Source: Rhizomucor pusillus (taxonomy: Eukaryota; Mucoromycota; Mucoromycetes; Mucorales; Lichtheimiaceae). Taken from it: a stretch of 64,000 nt of DNA. Location of the stretch: assembly GCA_900175165.2 (NCBI GenBank), contig FWWN02000685.1:1-64000 (forward strand), given 5' to 3'. The notes under the pieces are model-generated. The model ran no database searches, was not told the origin of the DNA, and was given only the letters and a program-made list of their open reading frames with translations. Of this stretch, positions 36,813 through 47,224 are shown one piece after another. The position numbers and the translations under genes are program-made. Positions within the stretch are counted from its first letter, which is position 1, and each line of letters starts with the position of its first letter.

Positions 36813-39358
36813 CTATGAAGATTCCTCTACATCTTGCTGATGTATGCGGTCCAGGGTTGATACAGCTGAGCGTACAGCTTCATCTGCGCTCCAGTGGAAG
36901 AAGGGGTATTTATCCTTTGGCAACAAGATAGCCTTGACGGGATGGCTGTCGATGCTTACTTTGTCGGTGTAACTTGCACTGTGCAAAGATTCGAGATCGT
37001 ATTTCACGGATTCATGTTGATGTTGTTGATGTTCAGGGCCGTCCTTGGAAGCCGGAACAACAGGCAAGATTTCCGCGGGTGATGTAAGCCGCGATGCACC
37101 GTCAGGAGTTACTTGAGCTCTGGGCTGAGTGCCGAAACCAGCGACGATGAGGGATTGGCGAATACCAGGATGGATGATATTGATGAAATGGAATTCAACG
37201 TGATGACCAGCATAGCGGTTGAGTGCATTTTGTACATCAACGATAGCCTGGAGACCGCTCGAATCCAAGTTGTTGACGCTGGCAAAATCGAGGATAAGCG
37301 CGTGCAGTTTTGGCAAACCTGCTCGGGCGGCATCGGTTTTCGCATTTGCGTCGTCGTTCCATGCGCGTTCGCCTTTGCTCAAGGTCTTGCCACCACGTCG
37401 AGTGTGGAGCTTGCAGTATTCGATGATGCGATCAGCAATGTAACCAGAGTTGGGATACGTCATGGATTCGTCCACGCGGCACATCAAGATACCAGCAGGT
37501 AAAGCTTCGACCAATTTGCCGAGTGAAGGATGGTTCTCGGGAACATACAGGTAGCTCTGCTCTGCAGACTTTTCGTTGTTCTCGTCGGATGCAAGCGGAA
37601 TTCGACCGAGTGCTTGGAATCTTGGGCGGGCAATGCGGAAGAGGAGGATAACAAAAGATGCGGCGATGGAGGCATAGATACCATACTCGACAGTGGTGAA
37701 GAATGTGACAATAACTGCAGCAACGAAGATGAAAAGTTCCCAAAGGCTCACTGCAGCCAATCGCTTGACGTAACTAGGGCCAGAGACAAGATCAGCGACG
37801 GCGTGGATGACGACTGCTGCGAGGGTAGCATCGGGAATGTAGTAGAAAGCTGGCGTCAAGGCGTAGAGAGCGAGTACGACAACAGCCGCAGAGAAGACGC
37901 CGGCGATGGGGGTCTTGACACCTGAGCGAGCTTTGATGGCTGTGCGAGAGAACGAACCAGTCGAAGGGTACGCGCCAAAGAACGCTGCCCAGATGTTTGT
38001 GAAGCCGATGGCGATAATTTCCTGGTTAGGGTTGATGCTGTAGTCGTTAATTCTTCCAAAGGATTTGGCAATGGCCACGTGTTCAAGAATAAGAATGATG
38101 ACACCTGAAGGCAAAGAGGAGGCAATGGCACCGATTAAACTGGAATCGATTTGAGGAACAGCCATGGCCTGGAAACCTGGAGGGACGGTCTTCAGGATAC
38201 TGATAGGGCTTGAAGACTTGCCAATGTTGATTAAGAATGCGATTAAGGTTGCAAAAATAACGAGAATGCCGTTGCGCATGATACTCAGGAAGAAGAAAAG
38301 CGTGCTGTGCTTTGGATATCGTCTAGTGAGCCATTGGCAAAGGTATCGAATGCCGTAGAGCCACAGCAAGCCAGTCAATCCGAACGCGACGTCGAGTTTG
38401 GTGTTGGGCAGATTCTTGAAGAAATTTCCAAATATCAAGTACGTAGAATCCTGGGTATTGATGCCCTTTATGCCTGTATATTGCAAGCAATGGATCAATT
38501 TATGTGCGCTCAAAGGTTTTGCATCGAGATTCCCGTGTATTTACCGAAAAGCTTTGGCCATTGGCCGATAGTGATCGTGATAGCTGAACCAGTCATAAAA
38601 CCAGCGATAGCAGGGCCTGCATTGATTTTTTCTCTATTTAGAAAATACACCCATGCAAGTGAAACAGGATGATGCACCACTTACCAGGAATAAGGTCAAC
38701 AAGGATACCCAGTCGGACCAGACCAATGAACATCGCGATAGAGCCCGTCATCAACGAGAAAACAACGGCGATCTGCTCTGCAGTGACGTTGGGGTATTCG
38801 GCAGTGACTCTTGTAACGGTTTGTCCAAGAAGAAGAGACATGACGGCTAATAGATAACCTGTGTAAATAAACCATACTCCTTCTTTTCGCCAAGTTTGTC
38901 GCACACGTTACCAGTTGGACCAATAGAAATATCTTTAGAAGTGGCAAACAAGCAGTAAACACATAGACCAACAAACGCGGTGCTGTGAAACGTGATCAGA
39001 AATTCACATTGCTTTTACTCTTTACCTTTTTCCAGAAACTTACTATAGACCGTATTGTGGCGGAAGTTCGGCGATCTTTGCATAACCCATACTTTGAGGC
39101 ACAACGACGATACCGACAGTTATACCTGCGATAAGATCTCGGAGGAGCCACTGGAACACTCGATAAGTAACTGTGGCAGTCTTAAGATGCGTTCACTGTA
39201 CCAACCTGAAGGTTATAGCGGTGGATCCACTGTGCGATTGGTAAGAGAGCAATGAAATAATCCTTTATGAAGCCAGGGATCTTGCGAAAGAACTCCTCAG
39301 TCTCCCGCCGATAGTCGACTTTATCGTAGTCGATGATAATACTGTCAGCGTTAGGCAT
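36813..39358 (-). CDS. SulP sulfate permease with C-terminal STAS domain
   Basis: High-affinity sulfate/proton symporter of the plasma membrane, SUL1/SutB type. The final exon covers about 566 codons (to about 38.48 kb) and five upstream introns join the rest: RYNLQ-WLLRDLIAGITVG, GYAKIAELPPQYGLY, TSKDISIGPTAVMSLLLG, IPGPAIAGFMTGSAI, KLFGIKGINTQDSTY. SulP hallmarks are VPQSMGYA, GPTAVMS and the FFGAYPSTGSFSRTAI segment. The STAS domain contains LHALILDFASVNNLDSSG. The start MPNADSIII at 39358 precedes a family-typical N-terminal region. The first donor is gttggt. Expression is probably sulfur-controlled (see the palindrome at 39510). Confidence 0.95.
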
Positions 39359-39440
39359 ATCGCTAAACAGCAATGGTATGCGTTGCAAAGGGGGGAAACA
39401 AACAAGGAAAAAAATCTCGAGAAGAGTGAGTTTTGCGCTG

Positions 39441-39448
39441 CTTATATA
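39441..39448 (-). promoter_or_regulatory. Candidate TATA box of the sulfate permease gene
   Basis: The minus strand reads tatataag, 83-90 nt before the ATG at 39358. Confidence 0.5.
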
Positions 39449-39456
39449 GGACCCAA

Positions 39457-39523
39457 GCAATCGCCTGGGCGGTAGTTGCTAAACTAGGAAGTTCGCGCAA
39501 TGGCACAGGCGATTGCGCAATCG
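39457..39523. promoter_or_regulatory. Inverted repeat and perfect C/EBP-type palindrome upstream of the sulfate permease
   Basis: gcaatcgcctg (39457-39467) is repeated inverted as caggcgattgc (39506-39516). Overlapping the second arm, cgattgcgcaatcg (39510-39523) is a perfect 14-bp palindrome with the bZIP core ATTGCGCAAT. Location 100-165 bp before the start suggests an operator. A sulfur-control bZIP of the CYS3/MetR type is the obvious candidate, by inference. Confidence 0.55.
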
Positions 39524-39533
39524 ATGGCTCGTA

Positions 39534-39827
39534 TTACATCTTGCTGCAGATGGGCGACATAAGCACTTGTTTTAGCTTTTTCAACCAGATCAACATCTCT
39601 GTGATCTCGATGGCGCCTATCCCGTGAGTCGAGATAGCATCTTTCTTTACTTGATCTAGGAACTTTGAAAGTGACAGACGTGTCCAATGTGTAAAGTCCA
39701 TCTTTGGAAACACAAAGCCGCTTCTATCGGAGATTCGTTTCATGACAACATGCCGTAAAGGGATCGTGCAATTTGGGTCAAGTGCGAAAAGAGCAAAAAA
39801 CATCGATTTCCCTTTTCTGATGGACAA
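39534..39827 (-). pseudogene. Possible relic ORF, unknown
   Basis: An open minus-strand frame extends to 39872. It includes DRSGFVFPKMDFTHWTRLSL and IGAIEITEMLIWLKKLKQV. Composition is protein-like, but I recognise no family, and it sits in the promoter side of the sulfate permease. It may be a fragment of a lineage-specific multi-copy gene. Confidence 0.25.
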
Positions 39828-39872
39828 GATATGCTTATTTCTGTACCACCACCTCATCCAGCCTCCTTTCAA

Positions 39873-41349
39873 GTACGATGCGAATACGCTTGGATAACAT
39901 TCTGCTCGTGACTTCGGGATATGTATTTTTATTTCTCGAGTTTCTCTCCAGTAGTTTGGAGCCCAGCAGGAGGGAGGATCTTACGCCATTCGAAGCGTCA
40001 GTGAATGGCTGCTTAAAGTTCTGGAGTTTTCGTCAATTTCGATCGGAAGCGGCGGGGAGCCGTCTCCGTCTATGATGATCCAGTGAGGATATTACAACAA
40101 AGTGATAAACCTTTACAAACATCCAGGATGATCGAGATTTCTCCTATCTCTGAAAACATCACGTTGTATGTATTCTTTGTTGATATTTGTTTCAGAGTGA
40201 CCTGCAGTCGTGCACATGATTTACAGAAACCGTAAACGCCAATGTCATCTCTAAGAAAGCGACATCAAAAGCAAATAAGCGATATGCGGCGCCCCCTCCC
40301 CGCAAACGAGTCAATGTCATCGAAAGATGTGCATTAGTAGGCAGGATAGTGCGGACATGTTTTTTAGTTTATCAAAAAACCCATCAGCCACATTCGATCT
40401 GTCTACATGATATTTCCAACCTCAAAAACGAGTGAAATTTAGCTGAACCATTGCGGGTTGTTATCTGGATACTGTCAATAACACCATCGCAGCTATGTAG
40501 AGTGGATGACAGATTTACAAGCCAAACTATGTGTGTTTTTTATGAAACGTGACAACACGAGTATGTAAACAAGAATACGGCCATGTCTGCTGATTTGCAA
40601 CAGTTACACAATATCTCTCAGGATTGCGACCAAATGATGGATATCACACCAATTCCTAGATGAAAAGAACATGAAGAAAAGTCAAAAGGGAAGATGGCCA
40701 TCTCGTGGAAAACGAATTGTATGATCTCTTATGTAATTTTTAAACGGGTAGCAGGTATTCTACTTTACACAAGACATACCGCGGTATTCACCATCCAAAC
40801 AAAGTTTTCCGTGTCGTCAGGGAGCACGTGTTATAACTTTCTTTTCGCGGTACTTTCGTTGATTTGCCAAAACGTAGGCTCTGCTCGTTTCAAATTATAT
40901 TATTCTATCATTATTTACAATTAATTCGACTGCTTGTGCTGACTAGTCAGGGCTCTAGCAAAATAGAAATATCAGATCTTCTGTGAGATACCAAGTTGCC
41001 TACATCCAAACAGCGTATTTTTCAGGGCCAGCGCATCAGATCAATTACTCGCTTCTAAACTGCTGCGGACAGCAGCAGAGGGGATATCCTGATTGCTTCA
41101 TCGGGTATAGGATAGTAGTTAGGAGCGTCAACTTTAATAGCTTGGGCCAAGCCAAGGAACAAGCTCATCCAGTCAGTGCAGCGGTATGTGCAGTTGGGTT
41201 ATCGGAAAGTGACAAGTAAAGCCCATTCAATAACCGCCATACGTTTATGCATGCATACCATCCACCAAAAGCTGTGCAACAGGAGCTGCTGGTTGATACG
41301 CGGAAAAAGGTTCATAGACCTCCTCCTTTCACCAGTGCTCATCTTTCAA
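39873..41349. other. Intergenic, nothing recognised
   Basis: About 1.5 kb of AT-rich DNA with only short frames. No repeats shared with the rest of the window were seen. Confidence 0.5.
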
Positions 41350-41826
41350 ATGACTGAGCGATGTAACACAAGCTTAACCAATAGCAAGGATACATGCATG
41401 CTGCCGCCAGATATCTTTGCTGACAAGAAGGAGACGATCGAAACTCTTGAAGCTCTCTTGTCGCTAGCAGCAGAATGCGGTGACGACCATGATTACTACT
41501 ATTACCACGACCACTTTCGTCATGGCAAACGTCGCAGACATGACAATGTCGATGCCCAATTCAGCGCCCAAGAAGGATCAACTGCAAGTCAAGATTCCGA
41601 TGAAGACGATGACGACGATTACCTGGTAGACGGGTACTGGACTGAAGAGGAATATCTCGCCATCAAAGTTTACTACGAAAACGAGGAGCACGTTGACCGC
41701 GACGTTATGGCGGTCTTTACACACGGATTTCACAAAGTAATGGAACAACGCGAGACGAGCACGGCTAAGCGTGCTGCAGCAAAGCAACAGCAAACGTTGT
41801 CAGCAACTACTATGCAGGATGATTGA
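41350..41826 (+). CDS. Acidic hypothetical protein with His/Tyr run
   Basis: Intronless, 158 residues. The sequence contains ECGDDHDYYYYHDHFRHGKR, a nuclear-localisation-like KRRRHD, the acidic run SDEDDDDDYLVDGYW, EEEYLAIKVYYENEEHVDRD, and a basic Gln/Ala-rich C-terminus. No family is recognised. The frame opens upstream to 41176, but the methionine at 41350 starts the hydrophilic, low-complexity part. The composition suggests a nuclear or chromatin-associated protein; this is a guess. It could also be a chance frame, though consistent acidic coding bias favours a gene. Confidence 0.5.
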   Translation: MTERCNTSLTNSKDTCMLPPDIFADKKETIETLEALLSLAAECGDDHDYYYYHDHFRHGKRRRHDNVDAQFSAQEGSTASQDSDEDDDDDYLVDGYWTEEEYLAIKVYYENEEHVDRDVMAVFTHGFHKVMEQRETSTAKRAAAKQQQTLSATTMQDD

Positions 41827-42438
41827 TGTCAAGTAGTCAGATTCGCAGAAGGATTACAGTTCGCACAATCCAGTAAATATGTTTACTATTTAAATTTGAC
41901 ATTTGCATTCATGCATGTGCCAAGTGGTGGGGAGGCTCCTGCTCCACACGTGAAAGGTCCAATCGTATCCATTTAAACTTGCATATACTATTGCAGGATA
42001 TACTCTTTTTTTTCACGGCCGGCAGTTTGCCGTGTCACAAGTGGCAGAGCTGCTGCAAGCTTGAGTTTGAATGGGCGTCGGTAGGAACATGATGAGAACA
42101 GTAACGACAAGGCGTGCGCCCTGGGCGTTTGTTCTGGCATTATGATTATCATTTCAGCCATCTGCAAGTCTAACAATGGCTTGTACATACATGGAATTGT
42201 CCAGATTTTTGGCAAAGCAACCGGCATGTCATAGGAATATATTTTGTTGTAAAGGCAAAGCTTGGAACCAATCACGAAGTTTCAATACATTTTTACATAG
42301 AAATTTGAAAAAAGAAAAAAGGAGAAGAAAAGAATTGGAATTACATGCAACAAGAGAGAGAGATGAGAGGGAGAGTAAAAGGGGGGGTGTAAAGACTGTT
42401 GTTGAAGGATAATGCACGGGAGACGACGAATATGCTTT
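41827..42438. other. Convergent 3' region
   Basis: 612 bp between the acidic protein and the Myb-like gene. Purine-rich near 42300-42400 (gagagagagatgagaggg). No gene. Confidence 0.5.
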
Positions 42439-43655
42439 TTACATGATAGACCTTAATAGTTCGGCTATTTCTTCCTTAGAGCTTCCAGACTTGACGAGGC
42501 GCTTGACGAGATCAACTCGAGCTCGTACCCGGCGAGTTTTCTCCCGCTCTTCAGCCAAGAGTCGTTCGTAATTTTGCCCATCCTCCGGCATTAACGGATC
42601 AGGGGAAAATTCTTCGTCAAGTCGCCGCTTTCGCAACAGAGCTGCATCGTTGCTGCCTTCGTTCGAATAGCTGCTGCTGCCGCTGCGGCTGGAGCACGCA
42701 TCCTCTTCTTCATACATTGGAGGCATGGCATTATCGGTGGTAGTTGCGGTGGAAACAATGACTGCTTGGCTATTATTTGATAATGAAATGATGCTGGTCG
42801 TAGTAGCGGTTGCAGTTGCCGCAGTTGCTTGCGCCGTAGCAGCTGCCACAGCAGCGGTCGCGGCTGCTTGCTGCTGCTGGTGAGTTTTAACTAGCGTTGT
42901 ATCTTGTGGTTGAAAAGCATAGTACGGCGATGAAGGAGGGTATCCATCATCTTCCTCGTCGACGGAGTGGATAATGCTGCGGATCGACATGGGCCATCCG
43001 GCAATGTTGCTGTTATGTGTTGTCATAGTAGTCATAGTAGAAGTGCTCGAAACATTGCCCTCGGCGGTTTTGGTTGTTGTCGTAGTAGTGGTGGTTGTGA
43101 TAGTTGTGTGCGTGGAATGTGTTGTTCCCGTGGCACCAAACACTTCGTGTAGCTCATCCCAGTAAGGAAATCGCCTCAAGACCTCCTCTGGAAAATAGAA
43201 AAAAATACCAAGTGGTTAGGTGACACAGAGTCGTTGAACAGGTTTCCAAAAACCTTACTTTTCACATCCGTCTCCAAGGCACCAGCTTTGCGCCACTGCG
43301 AGCCGATCACATCGTACCATTCCCGCGCAGTTCTGTAGTTACTTTGCAGAGTCGAAATTTTGCTAGCGACATCTTTTGCGAGGCGATGGTGGATCCCAAC
43401 CTGCTGCAATTGGTCAAGGATCTCTTGTAGGAGCAACTTTTTAGGCATGCGGTTGTCGCTATCATCGCGCCACTTTGTTGTATAGTTTGCAGATAACCAT
43501 CGCACCACGACCTGCATGGAGCAGGGACCACCGTTGACGCCATCCTTGAGCCAGCTTTTGTAGGGCTTTTTTCTGTGCCGTCGGGATGATGAAGAAGAGC
43601 CCTCCGACGGCGATGGCTGGTCGGTGTTGGTGGAGGAGCAAGTGGCCAAGATCAT
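42439..43655 (-). CDS. Myb/SANT-like DNA-binding protein with Thr/Ala-rich low-complexity middle
   Basis: Two exons (43259-43655, 42439-43187) give 381 residues. A Ser-rich N-terminus leads to a SANT/MADF-like domain (about residues 30-145): YKSWLKDGVNGGPCSMQVVV, DVASKISTLQSNYRTAREWY, and LRRFPYWDELHEVFG after the intron. A Myb/SANT-like fold used by transposon-derived regulators is likely. Then come a Thr run (TTITTTTTTTTTK), an Ala/Thr-rich stretch, and a C-terminal helical segment ending KEEIAELLRSIM. I infer a nuclear DNA-binding protein; the target is unknown. Confidence 0.75.
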
Positions 43656-44555
43656 TGCGCTGCGGAAGACGTTTTTGTTGTCAGCTGAGCAAGAAGAAGA
43701 AAAGAAAAAAAGGCAGAAGAAGTTGGAAAAGGACAGAGCAAGGGAAGAGAGGGAAGAAAAAGGGAGCCGGAGGATGCAGCAAGCTTATTGGAGGAGGAGG
43801 CGCAAGAAGATGCGCAAAAAAAGGAATTTCGGGTTTGAGCACTACCAATGGGCTACCTGTGGACCCATCGTCCACATTCATATCCTTCCAGTAAATTCTG
43901 GAGCTGACATGATTGGCGGTCCAAGTCAGGTCACTGGGCTTCTTGCAGCACAGCTGCGTGGCAGGTCATATGCCATTTCCATTCAATTGGAAAAGAAAAA
44001 TTTGGATACACGTACGTACATGTGTCCAGACCCGCCCAAGGACCCTATCCTCTCCCTTGGACGTGGCATTTTTCGCTTTGCAGCCCATCATCGTAAGATG
44101 ATGCCTTCCATCTTGCCGTCTCCATGGTGCTTATTTGCTCGTTTTGAAATTGCCAAGACAACGCACGATCAAATTGTTTTCTGTCGTTATTTCCTTTTCA
44201 TTATTTTTACGAGATCATAAGAACCAGTGAAGCCACAATACCGAGCGGTATGCGCCACGTTTTTCTCAAGTAACAAAGCAGCCATGGCACGACTTTTTGA
44301 TCTCGCATACTTGTTATGGATACCGAGTTTTTGTTCTAGCCATCTTAAGGAGGTGTCAGTGCACTCCCCCGTTCCTCAACTGTCTTTTGGCACCTGCCAC
44401 GCCATGCTGCTGCTCAAAATCAGGCGTGATGCATAATCAATGCGCATTCCTCAATGCAACTTTCTTTCTTCTTCTCCTTTGCTTGCTTTGTTCATGACCT
44501 GCCTGGGATCGATATTGTTCCTGGTGGGGTAGCACACGGGCGGGCGGAGGAGGGC

Positions 44556-44580
44556 TGTGTGTGTGTGTGCGTGTGCGTGT
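44556..44580 (+). repeat. (GT)n microsatellite
   Basis: Alternating tg/gc dinucleotides, about 25 bp. Confidence 0.85.
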
Positions 44581-45671
44581 GATTTGATTCGTACAGCGGC
44601 GACGATCGTGGTTTTCAGCGCCCCCACTTTTTTGCTGGACAAAAGATCGATGGGCGCTGGCTGCTAAAAGACTTCTTTCTTTGACCAAATTAGTAGGTGG
44701 GGCCAGACCGTTGGACCAGGCCCAATAATCCGCGCAAACAAGGGGGCGAGTCTTGGGCGGTACAGCTTAATAAGGAAACACTGTAGGCTGCTGCCTGAAA
44801 AAAAAAAATGCAGCCGCCGCCGACGACGACGATGGACGACGGAAAATGTGCGGTTTGCCCGGTGTTTGCCGTGCTACCTACCTTGATGTCCCACGCTTGC
44901 GCCGAAGCACCGTTGCCCCGCACATGGACATATGTTTCTAATAGACAGGTGACTTATTGCTGCTAATGCCTCGGATCATTTACACCGTGGTTATCTGCAC
45001 TGTTTTCGCTCCCCCTAATCCCAGCACACACTCGATTTAATATTTTCTCAATTGACGTGAAATGAAAACTGTCGGAGCACATGGGCCGTATGTATTAAAC
45101 GGCGATGCTGCATCTTCATTTATGTAGCAGAAAATAGACGGCAAGCAACAGTCGTACACAATTGAGAAATTTCTGAAAGAAATATATAGTGTCCAATAGG
45201 AACGATTTGAAACCAGCGCAGCGGCGTGAAGTGTACATGTGTAGATAACAGCGAGTTTATGGATGCTGAGATCGAGACTTGTCAGTTAACAAAACATTAC
45301 AAGATTCATTCGCTTCTCCAAAATCATTCACGTTGTTCCAAAATATCCGAGGAACTCCTGCGCCAGCTGTCTTCCTTGAAAAAGATCGGCAAGGCTCGTC
45401 AGACCATAGAGAGCAAGTGAACGTGATACGTGGTAGAGTACGTACCAATCTAGAAATAAACTTACAGAAAGGTCAGTCTGGTGTCAATAATCTGCTGAGC
45501 TCAGAGCAAGCTTGGTCCTTTTTAATCTAACGCTTCTAATTGCGGGAAGGCATGTGGTACGCGAGTGTCTTTTTGGAAACTGATTCTGTACTTAGCAATC
45601 AACAACAGAAATCAATTATCTCGCTTTCTCCTCTCCGAAAACTGTCAAGTACGTAAATGTTATCCCAAGTT

Positions 45672-45960
45672 GAATGACTGTCACAATGAGTTATTAATGG
45701 GATCGATGCGTGAATCCCATACTCAAACGAATGGTTTATGGTTATTTCAATCTATTCCATCGATAGGTAAATATGATGAACTTAAAACATTTTCATGTCA
45801 CTATGTTTCTTTTTCATCAAATTCTTACAGCCCTTCTCTGCTTGATTTCGATTTTCATCCCCACATTCACTCATTTTCTGCCCCAAAGATGATGCCTCTG
45901 AGCACCATGATGGTTCTTGTTTATTCCTTGGATAATTCTACAATGTAAGCGAATATTCCG
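45672..45960 (+). repeat. Dispersed repeat R, copy 1
   Basis: Aligns through its length with copy 3 at 63655-63940 and with the reverse complement of 46740-47015. Shared blocks include gaatgactg, tatggttatttcaat, ttccatcgata, cttacagcccttctctgc/ctttctatgcc and ctctgagcaccatgatg. Identity looks like roughly 70-80% by eye. No known family. Confidence 0.75.
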
Positions 45961-46320
45961 CGAGGCGTTCTTTCTTGCAAGCTTGCTTTTTGAAGCATTT
46001 TGGCTGAGACCGATTGACATGAATGGCAGGGGCTCCAACCCCTCTGCTGCGGTCGTGGGACTTCCTCCAGACTTGGCACCGATATCTGGCCCTGACGTGA
46101 CACCTTCAAAGACAACTCCCGGGACGTACATAGTCGTATAGATTTACTCGTGATATTACATATGTAAGGGCCATGTGTAGCTAGAAATTATATGTCAGTA
46201 TGCTTACTTGTTTAGTATCATTTCGGACTGGCTTTTTGGATGTGCGCACTATAAATGAAACTGAGCATTGCCTGCAAAGTGGAACAGACTGTGCTGGTGC
46301 TGGAGCAGCTTCTTGCGTAG

Positions 46321-46600
46321 TTAATCGGCGTTGCAGTCGGGAAACGCTTCAGTTGCCAAGACTCTCAGCGCGTTGCTAAACCGGGCAATACGATCACGGT
46401 GGTGCACGACCAGGTAGTAGTAGCCGCCATTTTCAAAGACCTTCTCCGCTATGCGCTCGACTGCGTTGGAATACAGTAGTGAAACTCCAGGCATGCTCGA
46501 AAGCAGCTGGGTCTATGCAGAGAGTCTGGTGATCTGCCGCAGTTTGTGACACTACAAACCTTGAAAAGTCTATGTAAACGTTTGCGAATCTATAAAACCA
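46321..46600 (-). pseudogene. Orphan coding exons between inverted repeats
   Basis: The exon 46321-46512 reads 63 codons without a stop: TQLLSSMPGVSLLYSNAVER, then GGYYYLVVHHRDRIARFSNA, ending FPDCNAD and TAA. Coding quality is much better than the surroundings, and an acceptor (gcatag) precedes it. A likely upstream mini-exon (about 46563-46592) gives IRKRLHRLFK in phase. No N-terminal exons are found further up, where repeat copy 2 begins at 46740. It may be the 3' end of a gene truncated by repeats. The family is not recognised. Confidence 0.4.
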
Positions 46601-46739
46601 ATCGCATGTCTATATTGAACCGCACGCTTGGCTTTGCTTACTAACGCGAGTAAAAAAAGTGTTTCTTTTTGGGTTACCTTCTATAAGAGTTTTGATCTAT
46701 GTAGTATCGCACCTGCTATCAGGCCGCCTGACGGAAAGT

Positions 46740-47015
46740 TGGCTTACACTGTAGCAATACCAAGGGAATAAACCAAGAATCATCATGGTGCTCAGAGTGC
46801 GCAGAAAAGTGTGAATGGGTATGCAGATGGAAATAAAGGATAAGAGAAGGATTGTAAGAATTTGACACGAAAGAGACTTAGTCAATAACGTGGAAATGTT
46901 ACATCCATCATAGTCCATTATATATCTGGATGGTGTATGTTGAAGAGACTACATCCATTGATTTGAGTGGGATTTACGCGGTGCGTTGATGTCATTAACA
47001 CCGTGCCCTTACATT
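46740..47015 (-). repeat. Dispersed repeat R, copy 2 (inverted)
   Basis: Reverse complement contains cgcgtaaatcccactc, as in copy 3 (63698-63713), ttcttacaatccttctctta and ctctgagcaccatgatgatt, matching copy 1 in order. With copy 1 it forms an inverted pair enclosing about 0.8 kb. Confidence 0.7.
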
Positions 47016-47224
47016 GCATGTGGCCCACTAACAGAAAGAAAGTGACAGGGCAAGCTGCACCTTAAACTTCATATATTTTCAGATAAGAAGTAGCCCCTTA
47101 GAATTGGACGAAGTCCTTGCAGTCACGTGCACCAAATCGGTATCGATAGCATTTCCCTCACCGACCCCGCCGCCGCTTAAGTATACCACGTTGCTTAACC
47201 TCAGCACGAGCCGATTAAGACCCA

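Larger units (their letters stand above)
43656..47224. other. Gene-poor region with inverted repeats and orphan exons
   Basis: 43.7-44.2 kb has a plus-strand open frame without an early ATG, probably promoter sequence of the Myb-like gene. 44556-44580 is a GT/GC microsatellite. 44.81-44.85 kb is rich in ccg and cga units. 45.67-47.02 kb contains an inverted pair of a dispersed repeat around two orphan minus-strand exons. The last 200 bp are the WASP promoter. Confidence 0.5.

Noticed and set aside
43624..44220. 198-codon plus-strand frame with a Lys/Glu-rich start
   Set aside because: Lacks an early ATG, overlaps the first exon and promoter of the Myb-like gene, and shows no family motif.
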